Part shown: one piece after another, positions 26,128 to 34,381 of the stretch
How the letters are laid out: each line of letters opens with the position of its first letter
How positions within the stretch are numbered: position 1 is the first letter of the stretch
DNA from: PHAA01 sp040217755
GTDB taxonomy: Bacteria; Bacillota; Syntrophomonadia; Syntrophomonadales; Syntrophomonadaceae
Assembly (NCBI GenBank): GCA_040217755.1
Contig: JBEHWJ010000012.1
Coordinates: forward strand, 1-37,709
Reading direction: 5' to 3'
DNA length: 37,709 bases
The notes under the pieces: model-generated
The model's database searches: none
The model's input: the letters and a program-made list of their open reading frames with translations, nothing else
What the model was told of the DNA's origin: nothing
Translations under genes and position numbers: made by a program

Positions 26128-26303
26128 GTACGTTCACCTCGCTTTCGGTCTTATTTTATCCAACCGCATCGAATATTATAGCCGGTCCCGAGCGTTGACG
26201 ATTACCAGGCTAGGCCATTGAACGGCTTACTGGGGCCGGGGCTTTGTGCTATCATGCAATTGGTTGTCCAACCGATATCGATATGGAAAAGGAGCGGCAG
26301 GCG

Positions 26304-28655
26304 GTGGCCAAACTTCCAATCCGGCAACTGGTGGAACTTATGCTGCGCAGCGGCGACATAGACAGCCGTTTTGCGTCCGGGGACAGGATGCACGAAGGCG
26401 CCCGGGCCCATCGGGTCCGGCAGAAAACCAACCGGGAAAGGTATGACGATTACCGCAGTGAGGTATTCCTGGCGGGAAGATATTGCTGCCAGGGAGAAGA
26501 GTACGTTTTGGAGGGGCGCGCCGATGGGGTCTTCAGCCTTGACGGCGCCTATATCGTCGAAGAGATAAAAACCACCGCCCGGCCCATCAGCTCGCTCGGA
26601 GAGGAGCTGGATGCCGCCCACTGGGGGCAGGCCAAATGCTATGCTCACATTTTCGGGCGGCAGCATGACCTGGCCGAGGTATCGATACAGCTGACATATA
26701 TAAACCTGGATACCAATGAATCCAAAAGTATTGTCAATACCTTCGCATTGGCCCAATTAGAAGAGTTTGTCAACCAGCTCCTGGCCCAATATGCGGAGTG
26801 GGCCAATTTCACCTTGGAGTGGCTGAAAATCCGGGATGCTTCGATCAAATCCCTGCAATTTCCGTTTTCCGCCTACCGCCACGGCCAGCGTCAGCTGGCC
26901 GTGGCCGCCTTCCGGACCATCGCCGGCCGGACCCGGCTTTTTGTCCAAGCCCCCACCGGAGTCGGCAAGACCATATCGGTCCTGTTTCCAGCCATAAAAG
27001 CCATGGGGGAGGGGATGACCGCCAAGATATTCTACCTGACCGCCCGGACCACCACCCGATTGGTGGCTGAAGAGGCAGTCGCCAGGATGCGGGCAGGCGG
27101 ACTGCGGATAAAGACCCTGACCTTGACGGCCAAGGACAAAATCTGTTTCTGTGAACAGACGGCCTGCCGCCCCGATTATTGCCAATACGCCCAGGGTCAT
27201 TATGACCGGGTCAATCAGGCCATACTGGATGCCATCCAGGCCAGCGACGACCTATCCCGGCCGGTCATCGAGGATTATGCCCGCCGCCATCGGGTCTGCC
27301 CGTTTGAACTGTCCCTGGACCTGGCCCTGCTGGCCGATTGTGTGATCTGCGACTACAACTACGTGTTCGATCCCCGGGCATATCTGCGCCGCTTTTTTAC
27401 GGCCGGCGGCGGTGAGCATGTTTTCCTGATCGACGAGGCTCATAACCTGGTCGACCGTGCCCGGGAGATGTTCTCCGCTCAGCTGGATAAAAGCCGCTTC
27501 CTTAAAGTCAAAAAGGGATACAAGGGACGCAGCCGGCCCTTGGATAAGATCATGAATTCCATCAACCGGCATATGATCGGCCTGCGCCAGCAGTGCCTGG
27601 AAAAAGGCGGTCTGGTCGTCCCGGCCAGGCCGGATGAGTTCATCGACCTGGTGGGCCGATTTGTAAGCTGGGCCGAGTCGATGTTGAAGGATAACCGGGA
27701 TATGGGTGAAGATCAGGATTTCCTGCGGCTTTATTTCGATGCCCTCAGCTTCATGAGTATCGCCGATCTGTACGATGAACGCTATGTCACCATGGTTGAA
27801 GCCGATCGCCACGAGGTTGTGGTTAAGCTGTTCTGCCTGGACCCCTCGCATCTCCTGGCCGAGTCCTTGGAGAGGGGGATTGCCGCCATCATGTTTTCGG
27901 CTACCCTTACCCCGCTGCCTTATTTCCGCGATATTTTGGGCGGCGGGGAAGGAGATGGGTTGCTGGCCTTGGGCTCCCCGTTCGACCCGGATAATCTGTG
28001 TCTATTGGTGGCCGACCGGGTTTCCACCCGCTACCGGGACCGGGAACGGAGCCGGGAAGAGGTGGCTGGCCTGATCGGCAGCTTCGTGTCCGTCAAAACC
28101 GGCAACTACATGGTTTATTTTCCATCTTACAGATATATGCGGGATGTCTATCAAGTTTTCGCTGGGCTGTTTCCGGATCTGGATACGGTCTTGCAGGGAA
28201 GCGGCATGGGGGAGACGGACCGGGAGGCGTTCCTGGCCGGCTTCGCCGAGGAGCCGGCCCGAACCCGGGTTGGGTTCTGCGTTTTGGGGGGGATATTCTC
28301 GGAAGGCATCGATCTGGCTGGCAGCCGCTTGATCGGAGCGGTGGTGGTCAGCGTGGGCCTGCCTCAATTGAGCGTCCAGCAGGACACCATCATGGATTAT
28401 TTCCAGTCCCGGAATGGGCGGGGGTATGAATACGCCTACCAGTACCCGGGGATGAACAAGGTCTTGCAGGCCGCCGGCCGGGTAATCCGGACGGAGAGCG
28501 ATCGGGGTGCGGTATTGCTTATCGATGAGCGGTATGGGCACCGGAGTTACCGGGAGCTGTTTCCGCGGCACTGGCATAAGCACCGCAAAGTGAATAGCCC
28601 CCAAGCCATCCACACCGCTTTGGTGTCTTTTTGGTCCAAACCGGCAGAAGAATAG
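26304..28655 (+). CDS. XPD/DinG-type DNA helicase with N-terminal nuclease-like domain
   Basis: GTG 26304 is chosen because AAAAGGAG (26287-26294) lies 9 nt upstream and the product then opens MAKLPIRQLVELMLRSGDID, as I recall for homologs; ATG 26283 is possible but lacks a site. Residues ~1-170 look like a Cas4/RecB-type PD-(D/E)xK nuclease domain ('LEGRADGVF...YIVEEIKTT'). The helicase follows with Walker A 'APTGVGKT' (~220), Cys residues in 'CFCEQTACRPDYCQY' and 'RVCPFE' that fit the 4Fe-4S cluster of XPD/DinG, DEAH in 'FLIDEAHNL' (~377), and late motifs 'FPSYRYM' and 'QAAGRVIR'. A 5'-3' DNA unwinding and repair role is inferred. TTACTG/TATCAT at 26227/26250 (17-bp spacer) is a weak promoter. 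Confidence 0.88.
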   Translation: MAKLPIRQLVELMLRSGDIDSRFASGDRMHEGARAHRVRQKTNRERYDDYRSEVFLAGRYCCQGEEYVLEGRADGVFSLDGAYIVEEIKTTARPISSLGEELDAAHWGQAKCYAHIFGRQHDLAEVSIQLTYINLDTNESKSIVNTFALAQLEEFVNQLLAQYAEWANFTLEWLKIRDASIKSLQFPFSAYRHGQRQLAVAAFRTIAGRTRLFVQAPTGVGKTISVLFPAIKAMGEGMTAKIFYLTARTTTRLVAEEAVARMRAGGLRIKTLTLTAKDKICFCEQTACRPDYCQYAQGHYDRVNQAILDAIQASDDLSRPVIEDYARRHRVCPFELSLDLALLADCVICDYNYVFDPRAYLRRFFTAGGGEHVFLIDEAHNLVDRAREMFSAQLDKSRFLKVKKGYKGRSRPLDKIMNSINRHMIGLRQQCLEKGGLVVPARPDEFIDLVGRFVSWAESMLKDNRDMGEDQDFLRLYFDALSFMSIADLYDERYVTMVEADRHEVVVKLFCLDPSHLLAESLERGIAAIMFSATLTPLPYFRDILGGGEGDGLLALGSPFDPDNLCLLVADRVSTRYRDRERSREEVAGLIGSFVSVKTGNYMVYFPSYRYMRDVYQVFAGLFPDLDTVLQGSGMGETDREAFLAGFAEEPARTRVGFCVLGGIFSEGIDLAGSRLIGAVVVSVGLPQLSVQQDTIMDYFQSRNGRGYEYAYQYPGMNKVLQAAGRVIRTESDRGAVLLIDERYGHRSYRELFPRHWHKHRKVNSPQAIHTALVSFWSKPAEE

Positions 28656-28867
28656 TATTATCGCACCTCTCATTGCGGGTCAACCGGAAGACCATTTGAC
28701 GGCCGAATCATGGCTTGTGACCCTATTATCCTCCGCCCTGAATTTTCGCCCGCCTGCCAGACCCAACCAAAAATTTATCCGCCGGTATTCATGGTGATTC
28801 CCCCCTGTTCTTAACCTGCCCATCCCCAACGCATTCCGTTTTATCAATGGCCGCCGCCAACCAGGAT

Positions 28868-28896
28868 TTGCTAAATCACTTTACTATTGTTATATA
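28868..28896 (+). promoter_or_regulatory. sigma-A-type promoter for the OLD-like gene block
   Basis: TTGCTA (28868-28873) and TATATA (28891-28896) are separated by exactly 17 bp in an A+T-rich island inside otherwise GC-rich DNA, 115 nt before the OLD-like start. The rest of the 356-bp gap 28656-29011 shows no gene. Confidence 0.5.
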
Positions 28897-28926
28897 TAAG
28901 GTAAACATAACTTCCGCCAAGAAGCT

Positions 28927-28980
28927 GGTCGATATTGGGGGTCGTCGGGGGCCGGGGCGGGCCTGACCCCCCAGCCGACC
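28927..28980 (+). other. two-tier hairpin in the 5' leader of the OLD-like gene
   Basis: GGTCG (28927-28931) pairs with CGACC (28976-28980) and GGGGGTC (28937-28943) pairs with GACCCCC (28965-28971), enclosing a G-rich loop. It ends 16 nt before the ribosome binding site (AAGGGAGG, 28997-29004). No T tract follows, so it is more likely a leader stability or regulation element than a terminator. Confidence 0.4.
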
Positions 28981-29011
28981 GTTGGCTGCAGATCGCAAGG
29001 GAGGTTGGCCT

Positions 29012-30688
29012 ATGCGTATCACCCGGGTCCATATCGAAAACTATCGCAGCATCAGAGCGCTTGATTTCTACCCGGATGACTACTCGGTTTTGATCGGTGA
29101 CAACAACGCCGGCAAGAGCAATATCCTGAGAGCCATAAACCTGGTACTGGGGGAAACCTGGCCCACCGACCGGACTTTTACCCGGGAAGATTTCCACGGT
29201 CACAATTCGGAACAGGATATCGTGATCCAGGTGTATTTCGATACCGTGTTGGAGAAGTGGAAGAATATGAGTCTTAAGGTTTACGGTTTCGAGCTGCGGG
29301 GCCGGGCCTATAAGAGGGCTCACCGGGGTATGCCCAGAGGTACCATCACCGTCGATTACACCTGCATAAATGAAAAAGGCGAGACGGTCCGGTATCCGGC
29401 CGAACCTCTCCAGGCGGGCAAAGCAGCCAAAATCTGGTATGACCTTAAGGTTTCCCGGGAATTCAGGGATAGTCTCCCCTTGATTTACATCGACCGGCTC
29501 AGGGATTATCACCACCAGGATCCCAGCTACCGGTGGTCGGCGCTCAGGAAGATAATCAACGATGTCAGTACCGGGATCAATAACGACCGGACCATGGTCA
29601 AGGTGCTCACCGGTGAGGGCGAGGTGAAGATGACCCGCCAACAGGCCTTCGAGTACAAGATGAGCGAAGCCTATGCCTATTTAAGGAACCCGGATTTGCT
29701 TTCGATAGAGGAGAATATCGGTTTCAGCCTTGAACAGTTGGGGTTCGGCCCGAGGTCCAGCGACATCACCGTGAAAATGACACTGACCGACCCGGTGGAC
29801 ACCTGCCGCGACCTCCACCTGCTGGTGGACCAAATGGGCAGTTCCACCGCGGCGGAATTTGCCGGGGCGGGGATGCAAAGTGCCCTGGTCATCGCCGTTC
29901 TCAGGGCTTACGCCGAGATAAAAAGGGAAGGCGCGGTCATCGCCATCGAAACCCCGGAAATATTTCTCCATCCCCGCAAGGTGGGCCAATTTCGAGACGC
30001 TTTAAGGGATTTGAGTATCGCTCACCAGGTTTTGATCGTCACTCATTCCCCGGAGTTCGTCGACATCTCCCGGCCAGGGGAGATTCACCTGGTACGGCGC
30101 AGCGCTCAGGAAGGCACCTGGCTCATTAACTGTGGCCCGGACCAATTCGGGATTGAGGAGCGGCAAGAGATGGCCCGGCTCAATTTTGAGGACAGCGGGC
30201 GCCACCAGATGTTTTTCGCCGCCGGGGTGGTCTTGGTGGCCGACGCGGTCCACAGACTGGCGGTCAGCCTTACTGCCCGGAGTATGACCCGCGGGCTGAG
30301 CCGGGCCGGTATCTCGGTAATAGCCTGCGGCGGGAAAAGCAATCTGCTCCGCTACGCCAAAATAGCGGATGCATGCGGAATTCCTTACGTGGTGGTCGCC
30401 GACAGCGGGTTCAGCCAGGAAGAAGAGGCTTGGGGACCCGATTACGGGGCGGCGGTCCAGCCAGTCGATCAGCATCACCGCCCGGTTAATGAAGCCCTGC
30501 GGGCGGGGATCAAGGGGGAGGATTTGTTCTGGCTGTACCCGGATTTAGCCGCCGCGGTCGGACTGCGGGCGGAATCTCCCGATATTCAGAGTGAAATAGC
30601 CGGCTATTTCAGTTCTCACCGGGCGGAGGATCTGCCCCCGGCTTTGGTACAGGCGCTGCGGCAGATATACTCTTTGACGGAGGGATGA
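29012..30688 (+). CDS. OLD-like ATPase with C-terminal Toprim-like domain
   Basis: ATG 29012 follows AAGGGAGG by 7 nt. The 558-residue product begins MRITRVHIENYRSIRALDF, the SMC/RecF-like ABC ATPase start of the OLD family. Walker A 'GDNNAGKSN' is at 29-37, Walker B-like 'AVIAIETPEIFLHPRK' near 310, and the H-loop 'LIVTHSPEFVDI' near 340. A Toprim-like region begins near 400 ('GVVLVADAVHRLAVS'). In nuclease-active OLD proteins this strand reads 'vlVEG..E'; here the Glu is not there and the later 'VVVADSG' lacks a clear DxD. Nuclease activity may thus be lost. OLD proteins act in DNA repair, recombination control or phage defence. LigD follows after 71 nt. Confidence 0.85.
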   Translation: MRITRVHIENYRSIRALDFYPDDYSVLIGDNNAGKSNILRAINLVLGETWPTDRTFTREDFHGHNSEQDIVIQVYFDTVLEKWKNMSLKVYGFELRGRAYKRAHRGMPRGTITVDYTCINEKGETVRYPAEPLQAGKAAKIWYDLKVSREFRDSLPLIYIDRLRDYHHQDPSYRWSALRKIINDVSTGINNDRTMVKVLTGEGEVKMTRQQAFEYKMSEAYAYLRNPDLLSIEENIGFSLEQLGFGPRSSDITVKMTLTDPVDTCRDLHLLVDQMGSSTAAEFAGAGMQSALVIAVLRAYAEIKREGAVIAIETPEIFLHPRKVGQFRDALRDLSIAHQVLIVTHSPEFVDISRPGEIHLVRRSAQEGTWLINCGPDQFGIEERQEMARLNFEDSGRHQMFFAAGVVLVADAVHRLAVSLTARSMTRGLSRAGISVIACGGKSNLLRYAKIADACGIPYVVVADSGFSQEEEAWGPDYGAAVQPVDQHHRPVNEALRAGIKGEDLFWLYPDLAAAVGLRAESPDIQSEIAGYFSSHRAEDLPPALVQALRQIYSLTEG

Positions 30689-30759
30689 GAATAGAGGGCG
30701 GCGGGAAAAATAAAGCGGCTGCCCGTAAACGGGGGAACATCGATAGTGGAGAAGGTAAT

Positions 30760-33237
30760 ATGCCCGAAGATTTAAAAGATACCGATAGGCTGGGATCATA
30801 CCAAAACAAGCGGGATTTCACGCTTTCCCCTGAACCGGCTGGCGCTCCGGGGGGCCAAGGTTCCGGCCGGGCTTTCGTGATCCAGAAGCACGATGCCCGC
30901 AGTACCCATTATGATCTGCGCCTGGAGCTGGACGGGGTGCTCAAGAGCTGGGCGGTCCCCAAAGGCCCCAGCCCGGAACCAGGTCAGAAGAGATTGGCGG
31001 TGCAGGTCGAGGATCATCCCCTGGAATACCTGGATTTCGAGGGGACCATCCCGGCCGGCCAGTATGGGGCCGGTGGGGTGTTCATTTGGGACCGGGGGGT
31101 GTGGGAGCCGGTCGGCGATCCCGTCCAGGGTTTGCGGGAAGGCCACCTGAAGTTTTACCTGCATGGAGAGAAACTGCAGGGAGGCTGGGTGCTGGTACAG
31201 ATGCACCGCCAATCAGGGGACAGCAAAGACTGGCTGCTTATTAAGGAACGCGATAATGGGGGCCGGGAGCCCGGCCCGGACCACAGCGGCCCGGAGCCCG
31301 ATCCTTCCCGGCCGGAAAGCCGGCTGCTTTCCCTCCCATCAGGCGCGGCGCCGGCATCGGTGCCGACCCGGCTGGCGCCACAACTGGCCACTTTGGTGGA
31401 AAAGCCCCCGGGCGGGGATGATTGGATATATGAGATCAAATTCGATGGTTATCGTATTTTGGCCTATTTTGGAGAGGGTTCGGTCAGGCTCTTTACCCGT
31501 AACGGGCAGGACTGGACCGACAAACTGAACAGCCTGGTGACGCCGCTCCAAGAGCTAAAGGTGAGCCCGGGATGGCTGGACGGGGAAATCGTCATCCCCG
31601 GAGAAAACGGGGCGCCTGACTTCGGTGCCCTGCAGGGCGCTTTTGAAGCGGGGCGCACCGGTGAGATAGTCTATTACGTTTTTGACATGCCTTTCTATGC
31701 CGGCTACGACCTGCGCCAGGCCAGCCTTACCGCCCGCCGCCTGCTGCTGGCTGATGTTCTGCAGGACCTACCCTCGTCACGGGTTCGTTTCAGCCAGGAC
31801 TTCGCCGGCAAGGGCGAGGATATTCTCCGCAGTGCCTGTGACATGGGTCTGGAAGGGGTGATGGGGAAAAGGAAAGGGGCCGCCTACGTATCGGGGCGCA
31901 CCCAGAGTTGGATAAAAATCAAGTGCAGCCGGCGCCAGGAGTTCGTGGTGGCCGGATACACGCCGCCGACAACAGCGGGCCGGGGCTTCAAATCGCTGGT
32001 CTTGGGGGTGCACGACCAGGCCGGCCACCTCCATTATGCCGGCAAGGTAGGGACCGGTTTCAATGCCAGGAATTCTGGGATCATTATGCAGCATCTGGAG
32101 CGGCTGGCGTCGGATCGGAGCCCTTTGGCGGAGATACCCGCAGGAATAACCGCCAACTGGCTCCGGCCAGAACTGGTGGCCGAGGTCTCTTTTACGGAGT
32201 GGACCAAAGACGGAAGGGTCAGGCATGGCGTCTTTCATGGGCTGCGTACCGACCAGACCCCCAATTCGATTACCCGCGAAGAACCGGCCCCCGTTGCCAC
32301 CGTTTCTGCCGGCCCCACCAAAGCATCGACCCCTAAAAGAGCAGCGAGGGAGGAACCTGACTTGGCTAATATCACTAACCCGGACCGGGTGGTAGACCCC
32401 ACCACTGCTTTGACCAAATTGGACCTGGTGAATTACTATAGGTTGGCGGCCCGGTGGATGCTGCCTCATCTCCTGGAGCGGCCGGTTTCTTTTTTGCGCG
32501 CCCCGGAAGGAGTAGAGGGGCAGTTGTTCTTTCAGAAGCACGGAGAGAAACTGCAGATCCCCGGTCTGCGGCAGCTGGACCCGGAGCTGGACCCGGGCCA
32601 CCCCTCCCTGATGGCGGTCGAAACCCTGGAAGCATTGATAGGCGCGGTGCAGATGAATGTTATAGAATTCCACACCTGGAACGCCACCGTCAAAAACATC
32701 AACAAACCGGACCGGATAGTCTTCGACCTCGATCCCGGAGAAGGGGTAAGCTGGGCTATGATCACCGAAGCCGCCCAGTTGACCCGAACCCTGCTGGAGC
32801 AATTGGGTTTGCAGAGTTTTCTTAAAACCAGCGGCGGCAAGGGCCTGCATGTGGTGGTGCCGCTAAAACCGGGCGACGATTGGGAGACTGTCAAGGCGTT
32901 CTCCAAGGGGGTAGCCAGTCACCTGGCCCGGGTGATACCGGGATATTTTACCGATGTGGCCGGACCTCGCAACCGGGTGGGCAGGATCTTCATCGATTAC
33001 AACCGCAATGGCCGCGGTGCCACCACGGTGGCCGCTTACTCGGCACGCGCCCGGGCCGGCGTGGGGGTATCGATGCCTTGCACCTGGCAGGAGCTTTCCG
33101 GATTGAACGGCGGTGACCATTGGCATATCGCCAACGCCTACCTGCGCCTGGAGACCCAGGATGATCCCTGGCGGGATTACTGGCAAACCGGGCAAACAAT
33201 TAAGGCGGCCAGCCAAAAGATAATGCTAGGCCAGTGA
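30760..33237 (+). CDS. ligD: ATP-dependent DNA ligase D (phosphoesterase-ligase-polymerase)
   Basis: The 825-residue protein has all three LigD modules in the order seen in Pseudomonas LigD. The 3'-phosphoesterase is at ~18-150 ('KRDFTLSPEP', 'IQKHDARSTHYDLRLELDG'). The ATP-dependent ligase is at ~200-490, with nucleophile Lys227 in 'YEIKFDGYRIL', then 'DGEIV' and 'EGVMGKRK'. The archaeo-eukaryotic primase-type polymerase is at ~540-825, with 'VFDLDPGEGV' carrying the catalytic D-x-D and 'TSGGKGLHVVVPL'. It repairs double-strand breaks by end joining with Ku. No ku gene is visible in the window. ATG 30760 has GGAG 8 nt upstream. An ATG at 30685, overlapping the previous stop as ATGA, would add 25 low-complexity basic residues but has GGAGGG directly abutting it. 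Confidence 0.94.
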   Translation: MPEDLKDTDRLGSYQNKRDFTLSPEPAGAPGGQGSGRAFVIQKHDARSTHYDLRLELDGVLKSWAVPKGPSPEPGQKRLAVQVEDHPLEYLDFEGTIPAGQYGAGGVFIWDRGVWEPVGDPVQGLREGHLKFYLHGEKLQGGWVLVQMHRQSGDSKDWLLIKERDNGGREPGPDHSGPEPDPSRPESRLLSLPSGAAPASVPTRLAPQLATLVEKPPGGDDWIYEIKFDGYRILAYFGEGSVRLFTRNGQDWTDKLNSLVTPLQELKVSPGWLDGEIVIPGENGAPDFGALQGAFEAGRTGEIVYYVFDMPFYAGYDLRQASLTARRLLLADVLQDLPSSRVRFSQDFAGKGEDILRSACDMGLEGVMGKRKGAAYVSGRTQSWIKIKCSRRQEFVVAGYTPPTTAGRGFKSLVLGVHDQAGHLHYAGKVGTGFNARNSGIIMQHLERLASDRSPLAEIPAGITANWLRPELVAEVSFTEWTKDGRVRHGVFHGLRTDQTPNSITREEPAPVATVSAGPTKASTPKRAAREEPDLANITNPDRVVDPTTALTKLDLVNYYRLAARWMLPHLLERPVSFLRAPEGVEGQLFFQKHGEKLQIPGLRQLDPELDPGHPSLMAVETLEALIGAVQMNVIEFHTWNATVKNINKPDRIVFDLDPGEGVSWAMITEAAQLTRTLLEQLGLQSFLKTSGGKGLHVVVPLKPGDDWETVKAFSKGVASHLARVIPGYFTDVAGPRNRVGRIFIDYNRNGRGATTVAAYSARARAGVGVSMPCTWQELSGLNGGDHWHIANAYLRLETQDDPWRDYWQTGQTIKAASQKIMLGQ

Positions 33238-33333
33238 CGGCGGGACCGGACTTCAAAACCGCCACTTGCCAGGTGATATGGAAAACAGCGCCCCGCCGCC
33301 AATGGAGGGGGACAATGACAGGAGGAGGGTAAC

Positions 33334-34089
33334 ATGAAGGTTGTCTACCATGAGGACTTCAACCAGGTCTACACATCCGACCCCGCCGCCGCAGCCGGCA
33401 GGATCCAGGCGGTGCGGGCCGCCCTGGAAGGGAAAGTTACCTTTATTCAGCCGGACCCGGCCGCCAGGGAAGATATTCTTCAGGTACATACCCCGCAACA
33501 CGTTGAGCACGTACAACGCAAGCGTCTGTATGACATCGCCGCTCTGGCCGCCGGCGGCGCCATCAGGGCTGCCGAAATCGGTTTGACCGAGCCCTGCTTC
33601 GCATTGATCCGCCCGCCCGGTCACCATGCCTCGGCCGATAATGCCTGGGGATTTTGCTATTTCAACAATATGGCCATCGCCCTGGAGAGATTAAAGGCGC
33701 AGGGGAAAATTAACAAAGCCTTCATCCTGGATTTCGATCTGCATTTCGGGGACGGCAATGTCAATATCTTAAACCCCAAAGGTTATGTCACCATCCTTAA
33801 TCCGGGCCACACCAGGAGCCGCGATGAATATCTGCGGACAGTGGAAAAAGCCTTGGCATTGACCGACGCGGACATTATCGCCGCTTCGGCCGGATTTGAC
33901 AATCACGAAGATGATTGGGGCGGTCTGCTGAAAACCGCGGACTATAAGTTGATGGGCCGGCTGATGCGCGAAACCGCCCGGCGTAACCGCGGCGGTTGCT
34001 TCGGGATACTGGAAGGCGGGTACAATCACCTGGTCTTGGGTATGAATGTGCTGGCTTTCATAGCAGGGCTGAGCGGTGACGACATCTAA
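33334..34089 (+). CDS. HDAC-family deacetylase (short form)
   Basis: AGGAGGAGGG precedes the ATG. The 251-residue product keeps the catalytic residues of zinc-dependent histone deacetylase/AcuC/AphA proteins: 'IRPPGHHA' (His-His), 'GFCYFNN', zinc ligands in 'DFDLHFGDGN' (D and H) and 'SAGFDNHEDD' (D), and 'LEGGYN' with the transition-state Tyr. It is about 90 residues shorter than typical AcuC or HDAC enzymes. Bacterial members deacetylate acetyl-CoA synthetase, acetylpolyamines or small amides. It follows ligD by 96 nt and may share its transcript. A link to DNA repair through protein acetylation is speculation. The c-di-GMP riboswitch starts downstream. Confidence 0.9.
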   Translation: MKVVYHEDFNQVYTSDPAAAAGRIQAVRAALEGKVTFIQPDPAAREDILQVHTPQHVEHVQRKRLYDIAALAAGGAIRAAEIGLTEPCFALIRPPGHHASADNAWGFCYFNNMAIALERLKAQGKINKAFILDFDLHFGDGNVNILNPKGYVTILNPGHTRSRDEYLRTVEKALALTDADIIAASAGFDNHEDDWGGLLKTADYKLMGRLMRETARRNRGGCFGILEGGYNHLVLGMNVLAFIAGLSGDDI

Positions 34090-34195
34090 TGGGTCCCGGT
34101 TTCGCCGGTGATCGAGCCGCCGCCACTCAATATACCAAAACGGTTCCGTATTATTAAGAGAGAGCCAAGGATGTTCTTGATCGAGAACTCTTGAT

Positions 34196-34272
34196 AAAGG
34201 CAAACCCGTCGAAAGGCGGGGACGCAAAGCCACGGATCTAAGACCGCAAGGTTATGACCGCCGGGTTGCCGG
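34196..34272 (+). ncRNA. c-di-GMP-I (GEMM-I) riboswitch
   Basis: All core elements of the class are visible: GGCAAACC (34199-34206); a hairpin of five pairs capped by GAAA (34206-34219); the signature GACGCAAAGCC (34221-34231); a second hairpin (34232-34260) with CTAAG and TATG strings that act as the tetraloop receptor; and a closing GGGTTGCC (34263-34270). It lies 110 nt before a VanW-domain gene, with an intrinsic terminator between them, so it should couple the c-di-GMP level to transcription of that gene. Confidence 0.93.
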
Positions 34273-34292
34273 GAGCGGAAGGTTGAACGTTT

Positions 34293-34325
34293 AACCTGCC
34301 AGGCCGCCGGCGTGGCAGGTTTTTT
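34293..34325 (+). terminator. riboswitch-controlled intrinsic terminator
   Basis: AACCTGCCA (34293-34301) pairs with TGGCAGGTT (34313-34321) and runs into six Ts. AGGTT at 34280-34284 can pair with AACCT (34293-34297), an alternative hairpin that would block the terminator. The c-di-GMP-I aptamer ends just upstream, so the element forms the expression platform. Which ligand state turns the gene on cannot be told from the bases alone. Confidence 0.88.
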
Positions 34326-34381
34326 GTGACTGTTTGGGCCTAAATCCGCAAGAATATTTAAATGAAGTGAGAAGGCGAGAC

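Noticed and set aside
26304..26810. Cas4-like domain as a sign of a CRISPR system
   Set aside because: The domain is fused to a helicase, and there is no repeat-spacer array or other cas gene in the window.
30685..30759. LigD start at ATG 30685 with ATGA overlap to the OLD-like gene
   Set aside because: GGAGGG directly abuts this ATG, leaving no spacing, and the extra 25 residues are low-complexity; ATG 30760 is better spaced. It remains possible.
31777..32850. Minus-strand open frame of about 357 codons opposite ligD
   Set aside because: It is antisense to the ligase and polymerase domains, with no recognisable motif; a GC-rich shadow frame.
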